A DNA stretch of 64,000 bases, from contig OZ020589.1 in the NCBI GenBank assembly GCA_963971535.1, positions 95,352,324-95,416,323 of the forward strand, read 5' to 3'. Below, in pieces: positions 1 to 11,650 of this stretch. A program made the translations under genes and the position numbers. Every line of letters begins with the position of its first letter. Position 1 is the first letter of the stretch. The notes under the pieces were generated by a model. It was given only the letters and a program-made list of their open reading frames with translations. It searched no databases and was not told the origin of the DNA. Source of the stretch: Notolepis coatsorum. Its lineage: Eukaryota; Chordata; Actinopteri; Aulopiformes; Paralepididae.

Positions 1-140
1 AGATCGCTAGCATGGCTAACAAATGCAAATATTATATTGTAGTCTGCCCCATTGTTCTAACCAGGATCACAGTTTTTCCCAATAGGCCACCTTGTTTATG
101 GTTTGATTATATGGCAGGTTTGAAATATTGAAATAGACAA
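1..140. other. Flanking sequence, nothing recognised
   Basis: AT-rich sequence before the first recognisable LINE codons. I see no open frame, repeat end or motif here that I can name. Confidence 0.4.
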
Positions 141-2240
141 TAATTCTGTTAAACTTGCTAAGAGGACATATGCTGACAAACTGGAGACACAAATGGCACA
201 AAACGACACAAGAGGATTATGGCAGGGACTGAAGACAATAACTGACTACAAAGTCAGCGCCCCCTCAATGGGGAGCGACGACGCCTCCCTCGCGGACAAG
301 CTCAACACCTTCTACGCTCGGTTTGGTGTAGACAGTGGCGCTGCTGGCTCTCCGGCTAGTGACGTCACTGGCGCGCTGGCTGTTGTGGAGGGGGGGGGCA
401 ACCGCAGGGGGGCGGGGACGCTCTCTCGTTGTCGGAACACAGTGTGAGAAGAGCATTTATGCAGGTAAACACCAGGAAGGCTGCTGGCCCAGATGGTATA
501 ACAGGACGCATACTTAAGTCCTGTGCCAACCAGCTGGCCCCAGTGTTCACCGCCATATTTAATCAATCCCTGGCGGAGTCAGTGGTCCCTGCCTGCTTCA
601 AGATGTCTACCATCATCCCTGTACCGAAGAAACCCTCCCCAACATGTCCAAATGACTACAGACCGGTGGCACTCACCTCTGTGGTCATGAAATGTTTCGA
701 GAGGCTGGTCAAGGACCACATTTGTGCCTCCCTCCCCAGTGATATGGACCCTATGCAATTTGCATACAGGACAAACAGGTCCACTGACGACGCGGTCTCC
801 CAGGTACTGCATAGCACCCTCTCTCACCTTGACCGTCAGAAGGGGGGCTATGTGAGACTGTTGTTCATTGACTACAGCTCAGCGTTCAACACCATAGTCC
901 CCACCAGACTGGTGGACAAGCTGATCGAGCTAGGTCTGAGCTCCGCCCTGAGCGCCTGGGTACTGGACTTCCTCAGCGAAAGACCCCAGGCGGTCAGGGT
1001 GGGGGGTCAGACCTCCAACACCATCACCCTGAGCATCGGGTCCCCCCAGGGCTGTGTTCTGAGCCCCCTGCTGTACTCACTCTACACACACGATTGTGTG
1101 GCCAAGTTCAGCTCCAACTCCATAGTGAAGTTTGCAGACGACACGGTGGTGGTGGGGCTGATCTCGGACAACGACGAGAAGGCCTACCGGGAGGAGGTTG
1201 AGGTACTGGAACGCTGGTGCCAGGACAACAGCCTGCTCCTGAACATTGGTAAAACCAAGGAGCTGATCGTGGATTATAGGAGAGGACAGCAGGAGACGCA
1301 CACACCACTGATGATTAACGGGGCTACCGTGGACAGGGTGAGCAGCTTTAAGTACCTGGGGGTCCACATCTCAGAGGATCTGACATGGTCAACACACATA
1401 GACACAGTAGTAAAGAAGGCGAAACAGCGCCTCTACCACCTGAGACAGTTAAGGAAGTTTAGAGTATCGGGGAAGATACTCCAGTCCTTTTACTCAGGGG
1501 CTGTAGAGAGCATCTTGACCGGAAACATCACTGCCTGGTATGGAAACAGCACGGCACAGGACAAGAAGGCCCTACAGAGAGTGGTGCGCTCAGCCGAGCG
1601 TACCACGGGTATTGCACTACCTCCCCTGCAGGTTCTATACAACAAGAGGTGCAAATCCAGAGCCTGCAGAATAATGAAAGACCCCCACCACCCCAATAAC
1701 AGCCTGTTTCAGCTGCTGAGGTCAGGCAGACGCCTGCGAACCCCAGCTACTAGGACAGAGAGGCTTAGGCTTAGCTTCTTCCCCCAGGCCATCAGAGTCC
1801 TGAACAATGAACATTGAGTACCACAGAACACTGAACTATCCACACATAAGCACACATGAGCACACACATGACACGCACGCTGTGCACGCTCACACACTAG
1901 CAGCCACTTTAACACTTTAACATGAGCGGGCACACACTCATGCCGCACACACGCACACTTATGGCCAAAAGGAAAGGCCACTTTAAATTAGTATAACAGG
2001 AACAGTGTATTGCACTACCAAAGCTACCTAGCATGTCCTATATGCTCTGTAAATAACTATGTACAGATACCGAGATGTCACACCATGTTACCTGTTACCT
2101 GTTTATTGCACAATGTTTTTTTTTTTTTATTGGATTCTATTATATGTTGTACCACTGTATTGCACATCGTTGCGGGCAAGACCACCCGCATTTCATTGTA
2201 TACTTGTATGCCGTGACAATTAAAACTCTTGACTTGACTT
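141..2240 (+). mobile_element. L2/CR1-group LINE, 5' truncated
   Basis: A non-LTR retrotransposon that has lost its 5' end, including the endonuclease domain. It begins in the linker between endonuclease and reverse transcriptase, carries the whole RT domain, and runs through a roughly 400-bp 3' UTR to a tail of CTTGA repeats near 2228-2242. 5' truncation and a short repeated tail instead of poly(A) are normal for L2/CR1-type LINEs copied by target-primed reverse transcription. Clade assignment (L2, or the nearby Rex/CR1 group) is by motif style only. The target-site duplication was not resolved. Confidence 0.8.
193..1817 (+). pseudogene. LINE ORF2 remnant: linker and reverse transcriptase
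   Basis: Two overlapping frames make up one decayed ORF2. Codons to about 430 encode the pre-RT linker (RGLWQGL, LNTFYARF); from 429 a 462-codon frame continues with KAAGPDGI and NDYRPVALTSV. RT motifs are in order: LLFIDYSSAFN carries the first catalytic Asp, then GSPQGCVLSPLLYS, then FADDTVVV with the catalytic Asp pair. The C-terminus keeps the thumb region and ends at a natural-looking stop. The frames meet in a G-rich stretch (about 390-425), so an indel in a homopolymer is the likely break. The frame reads upstream of 193 to about 145 without a start codon, consistent with 5' truncation. Not functional as it stands. Confidence 0.85.
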
Positions 2241-2244
2241 GATA

Positions 2245-2470
2245 ATTAAAAGAGTAAAATAGTGCAATAGTGCAGTGCAATAAAATAGTAGAATAGAATA
2301 GACAGAGTAGGACTTCCGGTTTAGACACAAACAGGATGGTGGTGTCAAGAGGGAGCTCCGGTTCAAAAATGGAATAAAAGAAATGTTGATCCAAAAGAAA
2401 AGTTAAAGAGCTGAATAAAGAGGGCAGAAATGACCGCTAGGAAATAAGAAAAAAAAACAAGCACAGCAAA
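2245..2470. repeat. Short dispersed repeat fragment
   Basis: The stretch AGAGTAAAATAGTGCAATAG with the following AGTGCAATAAAATAG recurs at about 56087-56160. It is a dispersed repeat fragment of unknown family lying directly after the LINE tail. The remainder leads into the L1 ORF1 remnant and may be its 5' UTR. Confidence 0.5.
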
Positions 2471-2472
2471 AG

Positions 2473-3240
2473 TTGCTAAATGAAAACAAACAAAGTCAAG
2501 GCTGCTCCCAAGCTAAGGCTAGCTATGATAGCAACGAGGATGACGCAGCAGACTGGGGTAAGATACTCAAAGAACTGAGAGACTTTAGAAGAGACAACAA
2601 GAAACAACTCGACGAGATCAAAGAGGAATTAAAGAAAGCAAACACAAGACTGGACGAGGCGGAGGGGCGAATTATGAAAGCAGAGGAGAGTATTCAGAAC
2701 ACGGACGTTATCATGGCGGAGATGCTAAAGCTACAAGCTAGAATGGAGGACAAGCTAACAGACCAGGAGGGCCGCGCCAGGCGAGACAATATCCGGATAT
2801 ATGGTATCCACGAGGGGGCAGAAGAGGACTCCCCGTCCATGATTGTGTTTGTGGAAAAACTATTACGAGAGAGCCTCGACATACCAGAGACAACAAGTCT
2901 GCAGATAGAAAGAGCCCACCGGGCCACCGGCCCACATCCGCCAGCAGACGCCCACCCAAGATCAATTCTGGTCAAATTCCTCAGCTCCAGAACCAAAGAA
3001 ACAACACTGAGGACGGCGTGGCAAAAGAAAGGATTCACCTGGCAGGGGATGCGAGTAAACCTAGACAACGACTACAAGCCATGCATTCTCCAAAAACGAA
3101 AATAATACAAAGAGGTGAGGAGGATCCTGAAGGACCAAGACATCTACTTCCAAACGATATTCCCAGCCCGGTTAAGAGAAATACGACGAGGGGACCAGGG
3201 TCTACGAGACGGCGATGGAGGTGACACAAGACATGGCTAA
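2473..3240 (+). pseudogene. L1-type LINE ORF1 (RNA-binding chaperone), nonsense-mutated
   Basis: Encodes an L1 ORF1-like nucleic-acid chaperone. Residues about 25-105 are a heptad-rich coiled coil (ILKELRDFRRDNKKQLDEI and on), as used for trimerisation. The RRM-like start RRDNIRIYGIHEG follows, then the C-terminal domain (KGFTWQGMRVNLDNDYKPC). The frame stops at TAA 3103-3105, but the same frame continues in family-like sequence (EVRRILK, FQTIFPARLR) to a second stop at 3238-3240, so a single nonsense codon truncates the C-terminal domain. The natural start is unclear: the first in-frame codon here is TTG, and an ATG near 2430 is in another frame. No ORF2 follows, so this is a fragment. Confidence 0.8.
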
Positions 3241-4868
3241 AAGAGGCCTACCCATCAAACCAATCGAGGCACCGGAGACAATGATGGAGCAGTTGAAACA
3301 GATGACATGGCAGACAGCGGGAAGACAAACAAGGCATATCACCAGGGTTATCAAGTGTAGATAGATGGACAGCATAACACCAGTGTTAGATTTCGATCAG
3401 ATCAGCCAGTATCACCTCTCCATCGTTGTCGTTGTGTAGTTTCTGCGTTGTGTTTATTTCTCTCTGTGTCGTCTTCTCATACTGGCTGTACAATCTTTGT
3501 CATTCCCCTTTAATGCAATCCGTAATCATAAGAATTTTACACTCTCAGACGTGTTACCTTCCTTCGTCAAACGTTGTTTATTCCATACACAAAGCCTCGT
3601 ACAAGGTGTAAACCAGTTCTGTATTGTCCTTGAAAAGTATTTGGAAGAAACTAAATTCATTATTCTAATGATCTCCTGTTACCCCGCTCGGTGGTCGTTG
3701 CGGCCTTGTCGTAGCCAACAACCATATCTGCTAGCCGAAGCTAGTGGTGATGTGTCACTCCCCTCCCCCACCCAGCGAGGGTGGAGAGGGATGAAAGTTT
3801 CTGATCAACGCGTGTGCTCTTCTGTGTGGTTCGTTTTTATTCTAACTGTACCCAGAAGAAAACTCACATTATTGTGAGGGCTGTGGGTGTGTGTGTGGGT
3901 CATGAGCAGATAATAGGGAATCTTAAAGTTATACGTAAAACGAATAACCACAAAACTGCTTACGCAGACGTTTTAGGAGAAGGGGGAAATAAACAACACA
4001 AAACAACCTTTACAGGTGAAAGCCTCAAAGTGAGTATTTAAGAAAATAAGTAAAGTCCAAAAAAACAGGACGACACTCATTAAAGGGGTATTGTAGAAAG
4101 AATAAATAAGCCACAAAGGCAACTCCTAAAACCAGAGTTTATATTGAAAACATAAAACAATAAACTTCCACCAAGGGAGTTTATGTGCCACGGACAGTTC
4201 CAAAAGAACAAAAGAAAACACTACCATAAAGGACTCAGCCTCTATAAAGTAAAGTGTAAACTAAGCCAGTAGCCGAAAACAAGATGGCTACAAAAGAAGG
4301 CTAAATGCTGAATAGGGCAGCACTACACTTAAATATAATGAGCCTGACCAAACGTATAGCCAGCACAAGGAAAATTAAAAAGCAGTTGACACTGCAATCT
4401 CCAAACTTAAATAGACTCCACATGGCCATAGGCACAGCTGCACTGCATCAGGTGCAATCAAGCCCACACACCTGCCGACCCATGAGCCAATTAACCACAG
4501 GGAACAGGGATTGCCAGCTATCCCTCACAGAGAGGTGAAATAAAGCAAAAATAGACAGCTGTCCCTCACAGAAAGGTGAAATAAGGCAAAAACCATGACA
4601 ATTATATTATCTTCGCCATAGCAATGACAGGCCCCGCCCCTCTTCTTGTTGCCATGTGACGCGCTGTCATGGCAACTGCTGTTCACCCTTCACACACATT
4701 AAACGTCTGTTTCTAGTGGTGTCTCTCTCTGACCATTCTGCTAATGCAATCCTTATCAAGATGACGGATGCCCTTGGAGCTCCCACCCTGATCGCTGTGT
4801 TGCTCTCTGTTCCACCCAGCTGATAACGGCCCTCTGTCTGCACAGTTTTGGCTGGAGACACACATACA
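3241..4868. other. Unassigned stretch, no gene
   Basis: About 1.6 kb without a convincing coding frame. It contains one minisatellite unit (3336-3370, shared with 4976-5045 and 5578-5756) and a short tandem duplication near 4515-4590 (CTGTCCCTCACAGA..GGTGAAATAA..GCAAAAA twice). The remainder looks like decayed interspersed repeat or unique DNA that I cannot name. Confidence 0.4.
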
Positions 4869-4876
4869 TGATGAAA

Positions 4877-4911
<35 letters not shown>

Positions 4912-4912
4912 A
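4869..4912. repeat. (GAT)n microsatellite
   Basis: Around 14 near-perfect ATG/GAT trinucleotide units. No coding role is evident. Confidence 0.9.
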
Positions 4913-5042
4913 TTATCCTCTTAAAACTCATATCTATATAGGTTATAAACCAAATGCAAATCATCGATTTCCTTCACCAGGGTTATCAAGTGTAGATAGA
5001 TGGACAGTGAGAGCAGCATATCACCAGGGTTATCAAGTGTAG

Positions 5043-5161
<119 letters not shown>

Positions 5162-5577
5162 TCGTTTTATTTGTATAACACTTCTCAGGAACCCGAAGTC
5201 GCTGACATTAGGCAGAGAAACAGTGAAAAACAAAAAGAACATAAGACCAGGTTGGAGGGGGGGGGGGGCGGTTAAGGTTGGGGAAGGTTGAAGGCTAGGG
5301 AGAACAGGTGGGTTTTGAGGCGGGATTTGAAGGTGGAGAGTGTGGGGGAGTCTCTGATGGTCTGAGGTAGGGAGTTCCAGAGTCGATGTGCAGTGCGTGA
5401 GAAGGCCCGATCACCAAAGTTTTTTAGTTTGGATGGCGGGACAGTGTGGGAAACAGTGGAGGAGGTAAGGAAGAAGGAGATCAGTCAGGTAGGGGGGGGG
5501 GCAGGCTATGGAGGGCTTTGAAGGTGAGGAGTAGTGTTTTGAAGTTGATGCGTTCCTTGATCGGGAGCCAGTGAAGA
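5162..5577 (-). mobile_element. L2/Rex-type LINE 3' end, reverse
   Basis: Read on the minus strand, this codes for the end of a LINE RT protein: the conserved block around SLHWLPIKERINFKTLL, then AFSRTAHRLWNSLPQ and FKSRLKTHLFSLAF-like segments. A short 3' UTR and the (TAA)n tail follow. Frames are broken and the 5' part is absent. It lies inside the minisatellite array. Confidence 0.75.
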
Positions 5578-6191
5578 GATAGACAGTGAGAGCAGCATAT
5601 CACCAGGGTTTATCAAGTGTAGATAGATGGACAGTGAGAGCAGCATATCACCAGGGTTATCAAGTGTAGATAGATAGACAGTGAGAGCAGCATATCACCA
5701 GGGTTATCAAGTGTAGATAGACAGGCAGTGAGAGCATCATATCACCAGGGTTATTATGATTTTTCACAATAACACCATGTTAAAAATGACCAGACATGAA
5801 ATGCTGCTACCAGTGTTAATTTTGTCAACTAAAATTATGACGAAAGATGTTCGTCAACGAAGGTTTTTTTCATGACGACAGCGAGACGTGACGTCACGTT
5901 ATTGAAGACCTTGTGACGCTAACGAGACTAAATAGTTTATTAAATATCGTTGACCACAACTGAGGACACAAAAATGTAATTTACAAAAACCAGGACGAAA
6001 TTTCTCTTCATGTATGTTGATATTGTTGACTAAAACAAGACGAGACAAAATAATTATAACTTTTCTTAATGCCATCGTCCCGACAGAGCACGTGGAGTGA
6101 CGGGGAGCTCTGTTATTAGCATTAGCTGAAGAGCTATTTGAAAAGCTAGTTTTAGCTTAACGTTACCTTGGCTAAAGTTGGGACTATTCAT

Positions 6192-6248
6192 AATCCAGCT
6201 GCAGACCTGCAAGCAAAGTACAGCAAGTTGGCAAAGGAGTATTCCAAG
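6192..6248 (+). pseudogene. PPP1R21-like first coding exon fragment with splice donor
   Basis: The frame reads NPAADLQAKYSKLAKEYSK and ends in AAG followed by GTAAAT (6249-6254), a good splice donor. The peptide closely resembles the N-terminus of PPP1R21 (KLRAQ1), an endosomal protein phosphatase 1 regulatory subunit whose start contains K-Y-x-K-L-A-x-E-Y-S-K. No in-frame ATG precedes it: an in-frame stop lies upstream and the expected initiator position reads CAT. The copy therefore looks decayed. It lies inside the outer hAT-like element, so capture of host exon sequence is the simplest explanation. Identification is from memory of the family and from only 19 residues. Confidence 0.45.
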
Positions 6249-6254
6249 GTAAAT

Positions 6255-6774
6255 CACTTTTTCACCAGTAACGTTACATTGTTTGTATTTCCATCTAGCT
6301 CGCGTTAACTAGTGGCTAACCTAGCTCACGCTAATGTGGCTAACTGATCGATCTCTCGCACACAATTAATGACAAGTTGCGGACAGCCATACCGGTGACA
6401 ATGTTTAGCTTTTAGTGCCAAATGATAAGAGTCTGAGGCGGAGTCTCAAAAGAGAATGTTGAATATTTATTGTGCATTAAAAATCACAACAGAGCCTCTG
6501 CTACTAGCTGACCTAAACGGAGCCTTCTGGAAGCAAGTGCAACAACGTATAATGTCCGTGTGGAACCAATGTGCCAACAACCTTTCCGTGGGTGAAGCAT
6601 AGTTGAGCATAGTTGTCATTTAATGATACTAATACTAATCTATACAATCACCTGTTGTTGAATAAATACCATTACTTTCTAGTTATTACTAAAAAACTGT
6701 ATAAAGCAGTAGCTGTAAAAAAGAAAAGAAAAAAAAAGTTTTATAATTTATATAATATATATTTTTTTAGTACA
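6255..6774. other. Interior of outer element, intron-like
   Basis: Non-coding AT-rich sequence after the exon-like segment, with GCTAAC/GCTAGC-rich patches near 6295-6345. No gene is recognised. Confidence 0.4.
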
Positions 6775-6778
6775 TTAA

Positions 6779-7710
6779 CACTTTCAGTGCCCAGCAGGGG
6801 GCGCTCATTTAGTGCTTGAATGCCCACCATCCACTCCAATGTTAACGTTAATATCGCCTAATCTATGTTTTAAATTATGGCTATGTGTCTAATCTGCCCG
6901 TCGCATTATCAATGACCCATTTCCAGTCAACATTGTCGAAGCGGATTGTTTTTTTATCGGTTCATTTCCGTTTGATAGCATTTTGAAAAGCCCTCGTTAT
7001 CACGGGAAAAAGAAGAGATGCCATGATAATCGCCATGTACTGTAATATTCTAGAACGTTGTCATTTTTCGGCCTATTTATGAATCGTTTTCAAATAAACG
7101 CTAGATTATCGATAGAATATCTGTGTACGTGTGCACGCTGGTGCCGCGCGCTGAAAATCGATTCTCTCAGTTCCTGATCGCTCTTAGAGTCAAACAGCCA
7201 TATCACATTATAGGGGAAAAGCTTATATCTCCGTGAAAATGGGTCTGATTATCCTAAGACTGGTAAAATAGATTCCTTACCTGAGATCAGATGGTATCCA
7301 AATGGATTATTCCAATTCCTGATCGCCATTCCGAAAATCGATCCTTTTATTGATCCAATACTACGTACTGTAAAACACAGTAACCACGCCATGCTGAGGG
7401 TCCAGCATGAAGCTGATCGGCCCCGGTTACATGCGTGAGAAGTAAAATGTGGAGTCCGGATTTTTTTTTCTCATGCTTTTTCATTGAATTCAATCCAAAA
7501 AGGTGAATTACCATCTGGGAGACGATAAAGGGCGCTTTTTTCACATCTGAGCGCCTGGGGTGGCTGATTTACCAACGGTAGACTCGGTTGATGAAATATG
7601 AATTCAGATCGCTAATTAAAAAAAAAACGAGAAAAAACGAATATTCTCGTTATGGGCATTCAACCCGCGGGGGGTAAACCAGAGAAAACTCGGTTTGGGC
7701 ATTCAAAGTG
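6779..7710. mobile_element. piggyBac-like MITE (TTAA-flanked)
   Basis: A 932-bp element with inverted ends CACTTTCAGTGCCCA and (inverse) CACTTTGAATGCCCA, flanked by TTAA at 6775-6778 and 7711-7714. A TTAA duplication fits piggyBac-type insertion. Its interior matches the reverse complement of the element at 43140-44079, for example TGTGTCTAAT..GCCCGTCGC..TTATCAATGAC. It has no coding capacity. Confidence 0.8.
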
Positions 7711-7833
7711 TTAACAAAAAATAGACAAAAATGTCATCCGTTTTCGTCGACAAAATCTAGACTAAAACAAAAAAGACTAAATTGAGACAAAAACTGACTA
7801 AGACTAAAATGCTCAGACATTTAGTTGACTAAA

Positions 7834-8170
7834 ACGTACGGTTATGTCTATAACCATAGTTATATGAGTGTAGTGACGCTCTGCGTCATACTGGAATACA
7901 CTTCCATATCAGTACTAGCACTGAATACATTTTCACATGCACCTTTACACACCCATCCGCCTGGCCACACCCCCATCCACTCCTCTACATAAGCAGGGGT
8001 GTGGCCATACTAACAGCTCCTTCCCAAGTCTTTCACCACAAAGGCGAAGACCACGGGGTCCTCAGTGAGTCCGACGCAGAGCGTCACTACACTCATATAA
8101 CTATGGTTATAGACATAACCGTACGTTATAAGTCGTGTAGCTCCGCTCTGCATCATACTGGAATACAGGA
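7834..8170. repeat. Perfect 54-bp inverted repeat and duplicated terminus
   Basis: Bases 7834-7887 are exactly the reverse complement of 8073-8126. A 185-base spacer between them holds the rest of the terminal repeat. Straight after, 8122-8170 repeats the form seen at the far right end (TTATAAGTCGTGTAGCTCCG). The left end thus has a folded, duplicated terminus. Confidence 0.85.
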
Positions 8171-9450
8171 GCTAAGCAGAGCGGAAGCTCGACAAATGTA
8201 CCCGCTGAGGCCCCCCACAACCATCAGAACCGGGGAGGACCCAAGCCCCCGGACCCCCCTAGTGGGGGATGGGAGGGTATCGGATCCGACTGTGCGAAGA
8301 GGAGTTTAGCAACTCAAATGCACAGGGTGAGCAGACCGTGGGACTTACCTTCCACAGAAGAACCCACGACTACACAAACGCGCAACCCACATGCCACTAG
8401 GGAACGAACGGGAAGAAACAAAACCCCTGTTACAACCCCTAATATCACGGGGTCAAGAGCAAAAACCCAACCCCGTGGCAAGGCCGTAGCAGCGGAGCAC
8501 GAAGGAGGACCCAGACCCAGGAAGGGACTGGACCCCCCCCGGAAAAGGGGGCCTGGAGAGGCCAACGACGCCGCAGCATCGAGACCCCACCAGGTGGTCA
8601 CTAGTGACACCACCCCCCACATCACCAGCGTATTCGGACAGGGCCCATCCAAGAGCAGGCCCTTCCCCCCAACAGCACGCCGCCCCGAAGCACTCAAAAG
8701 GCTACACCCACAGCGGGACCAGGCAGCGCACCGGGGAGACAACCCTCAAAGAAGTTGATCCCTCAATCCAGGCAACAGGCCACTCGACCTGAGCCTGGAG
8801 CACTGCGGACTAGACAGGCGCCAAAGGGGTCTGCTGAAACAGCACCCCGGCGGAAGGGGCGTACGCTGGTATGCCGTGCACCATGTCGCAGCCTCCACAA
8901 AAAAAAACCCAACCCTCTAGAGGGGCCGAGGCAAAGAAAGCTGACATGATTGGCAGACGCCATGAAAGGTGCGGGGGCACACTCACAGGCAGACAGGGCC
9001 AAGCCCGGCCTACCCTGAGAGTTGACTCCGCTACCAACACACCAGGGAACCAACCACCCCCTTGGTTCTAACATGCGGCGGGTGTTCCTATAACCCCCCA
9101 AGAAAAAAGAGAAGGAGGAGAAGAGAGGGGCGAAAAAGAATGGAGAAGGACCAGGCTCCTTCAGCACAGCGCAAGGTACAACACAACATGGACCAAGCAA
9201 CAGTGAGGGATAACACGTAGTAACATAACCACGAACATCTCCATAACGTCAAACCCTGCAACGCCCGGGCCGTCCCTCAGGGTACCAGAACAGCAGATCT
9301 GCGCCCCGGTGGACAACGGGTTAACTGACCTGGTCCGGCGCGACCAGAACCAGTCCTGTGCCCTAATCACGCCGCCATCCCCAGTCCCAGGAGGGGGGTA
9401 GGTACGCGTGTCGATCCAAAACATTATAGAGGGCGCCACCCAGACGGTCA
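8171..9450. other. Level-2 element interior, left part
   Basis: GC-rich interior sequence. A 146-codon frame (8318-8758) rich in Pro, Arg and Thr overlaps an equally long frame on the other strand and resembles nothing I know, so I treat it as composition-driven. No transposase motif is seen. Confidence 0.4.
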
Positions 9451-9454
9451 GAAC

Positions 9455-9792
9455 TGTGGGATATTTGTGGATATCCTGATGAAGAATGTTCTCAGTCAAC
9501 CAAGGTTTGGATAATAACAAGGTTTATTAACCAAACAGATAGAATACATAGAGAGAATGGCTGAGGGCTTCCCCCAGGTGATCAGCTGAAATGACCCAGG
9601 TAAAAGACCCCCGATAGATCTCGGGAGGAGACCTATATAGGTAACAAGGGGGGGGGGGGGTGGTCCCATTTGATAGGTCAGATGGGGGGGGGGGGGGATG
9701 TCTTATTCCACAGATAGGGGGGGGGGGGGGCACAGGTAAGGGGATATAGGGGAGGGGAATATATTTACATGAGAACATTATATTATACCACA
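9455..9792 (-). repeat. 3' LTR of level-3 element
   Basis: 338-bp LTR with TG..CA termini. It contains several long G runs (about 9648-9732) on the plus strand. The minus-strand poly(A) signal AATAAA corresponds to the TTTATT near 9521. Confidence 0.8.
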
Positions 9793-9796
9793 ATAC

Positions 9797-9812
9797 TCAC
9801 TTTTCTTTCTTA
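9797..9812 (-). promoter_or_regulatory. Polypurine tract of level-3 element
   Basis: On the minus strand AAGAAAGAAAAGTGAG lies just upstream of the 3' LTR, the expected place for the plus-strand primer. Confidence 0.55.
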
Positions 9813-10819
9813 TAATGTGGGTGAGATTAATGTATAATATACCAGGGTTGTTTGGAACAGGTAAAAGTGAATAGGTATGGTACAAGAATGGGACCGATGT
9901 AATTCATTGGTTATCAGATAATGAATAAAATAGAAAATAATTAAAATAATGAAAATGTTGGCCAATGTGATCTGTTGGTTGGCCTAATAGTTTAAAATAG
10001 TATTATTTATATACATGATTCATGACATGATCGACTGGACTGCGGTCTGTGTTATTTTGATATCAGAGATGTGGGAATAGATATCACCCTTTTCTTTTAT
10101 TAATCGCTCAAAATACCTATATCAATGAGTGGTCCTCAACTCTGATATCAAACAACAATTAACATAATCATTAGAAGCTATAGCTGTGCAAATATCTTGG
10201 CATACCTTCAGTCGTTCATGTCGTGACTCAGGGGAGCTAATGTGATGGTTGTGCATACAGGCATAGTAATAAAACTATTACATACATGTGAGCACTGTCT
10301 CTGTGTGGTCAGAGTGCACAGGGTGAAAAACAAAATTGTGTGCATAATTATTAGGAATAGGATTTACACATAAGGCTAATGTGTACAAAAACATTTTAAC
10401 AACCGTTAACCTGGTGGTTAATAAAACTAACATGATTGATTATGGGAAACTGTTCAAAAATATATATATGCACATTTTATAATGATTCTTGATGAAATTA
10501 CTTAGGATCCAGTTGTATTTAACCTGAGTTTGAGTGTCACTTTCATTTGTGATTGCCTCAGTTTTGTTGGTCTTTACTTAGAATCAGGCAATTTTCTCTA
10601 TTTCTTCTCTATAAATGAGGAGATAAAACGTCTTATGCATCGTTTCTGTATGTAATTCTAGTGCATATACTATCAACTGTTCACCATACAGGTGCAAAAC
10701 AACAACGTTACATGTCCTCTTCTATGAGAGAATAAACCAACTGATTCTTTCTTGTCTGACAATACAATTTTGTAACCTAAGTAATTCAAATGTGATGTAA
10801 TACAGTAACACAGTAAAAT

Positions 10820-11650
10820 TTAAATAAATACATAATAATGTGGACAATGTGTGTTCAGATGCCTCTTGGTCCACAGGTCTCTGATGATGTCTCTCTTCTT
10901 GACGGTGCAGTCGGGAACATTCACTCCTCCATCATTCATACAGGAGGTCGCCGTCCACTCCCTGTGTACCTTGTCAAGGGTCACCGGTAGCAGTGGGGCA
11001 GTCAACTATAGTGGCTTTGCAGACTCTTTTCCTGGAGCCTGCGCTGCTCTCCATCACCACCACACATCCGCCACTGTGCTCACACTTGGCCCTCATCAGG
11101 CCCAGAGACATGGTGGTCAGGGCGTTTTTGAATGTGTTGTGCTGGTTTCGCTGTCCTCCCCTCGTTATTGCGGTACCACTTGATGGAGGGCGAGGGCCCG
11201 CCGGTGTAGTGGCTAGTCGGTAGGACGCTCTCTCTCACCGGATGACAAGCTTATCATCGGAATCCATCTTGATGGTCGGGGCTTTGGTTCCCATCTGCAG
11301 GTGATGGGTTTGGTCTGCCGTGGTCTGCAGTGCCGGGGTGGAGGCCGTCAAAGGTTGATCTCCTCTTCGTCAGTGTCTCCTTGGTCAGTCTCCTTCGTGG
11401 TCCCCTGCTCCACTTTCTTGGGGACGTCTGTGGGCTGGGTTGGATGGCGGCTCTCCCACGGTTGCTGTCGTCGTCCTGGTTGTGTCTGCAGCTCCTTGGC
11501 GGCGTCCCTGGTGGTCCTATGCTGTCGTGGGTCGCTCATGTCGCTGGGTTGTGTTCCTCTCTGCCTGGTCCTGCCGTCGTTCGTGGTTCAGGTCACGCGT
11601 CGTCTCACTCCTTCTCACTTGTCGTGTCCTCTCACCAATATGATCTGAGG
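10820..11650 (-). other. Unrecognised minus-strand coding-like remnant
   Basis: Minus-strand frames 11348-11539 (63 codons, hydrophilic, ending in an acidic DTDEEEINL) and 10820-11005 (61 codons, with SCMNDGGVNVPDCTVKKRD) lie within the level-3 interior. Between them are other short frames with paired cysteines (KCEHSGGCVVVMESS) and a splice-donor-like GGTGAGAG. The density of plausible protein segments in one orientation suggests a decayed gene, either a retroelement accessory or envelope-like gene or a captured host gene. I do not recognise the family. Confidence 0.3.

Noticed and set aside
8314-8758. Overlapping 146- and 142-codon frames on opposite strands
   Set aside because: GC-rich composition keeps both strands open, and there is no motif. 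Treated as transposon interior.
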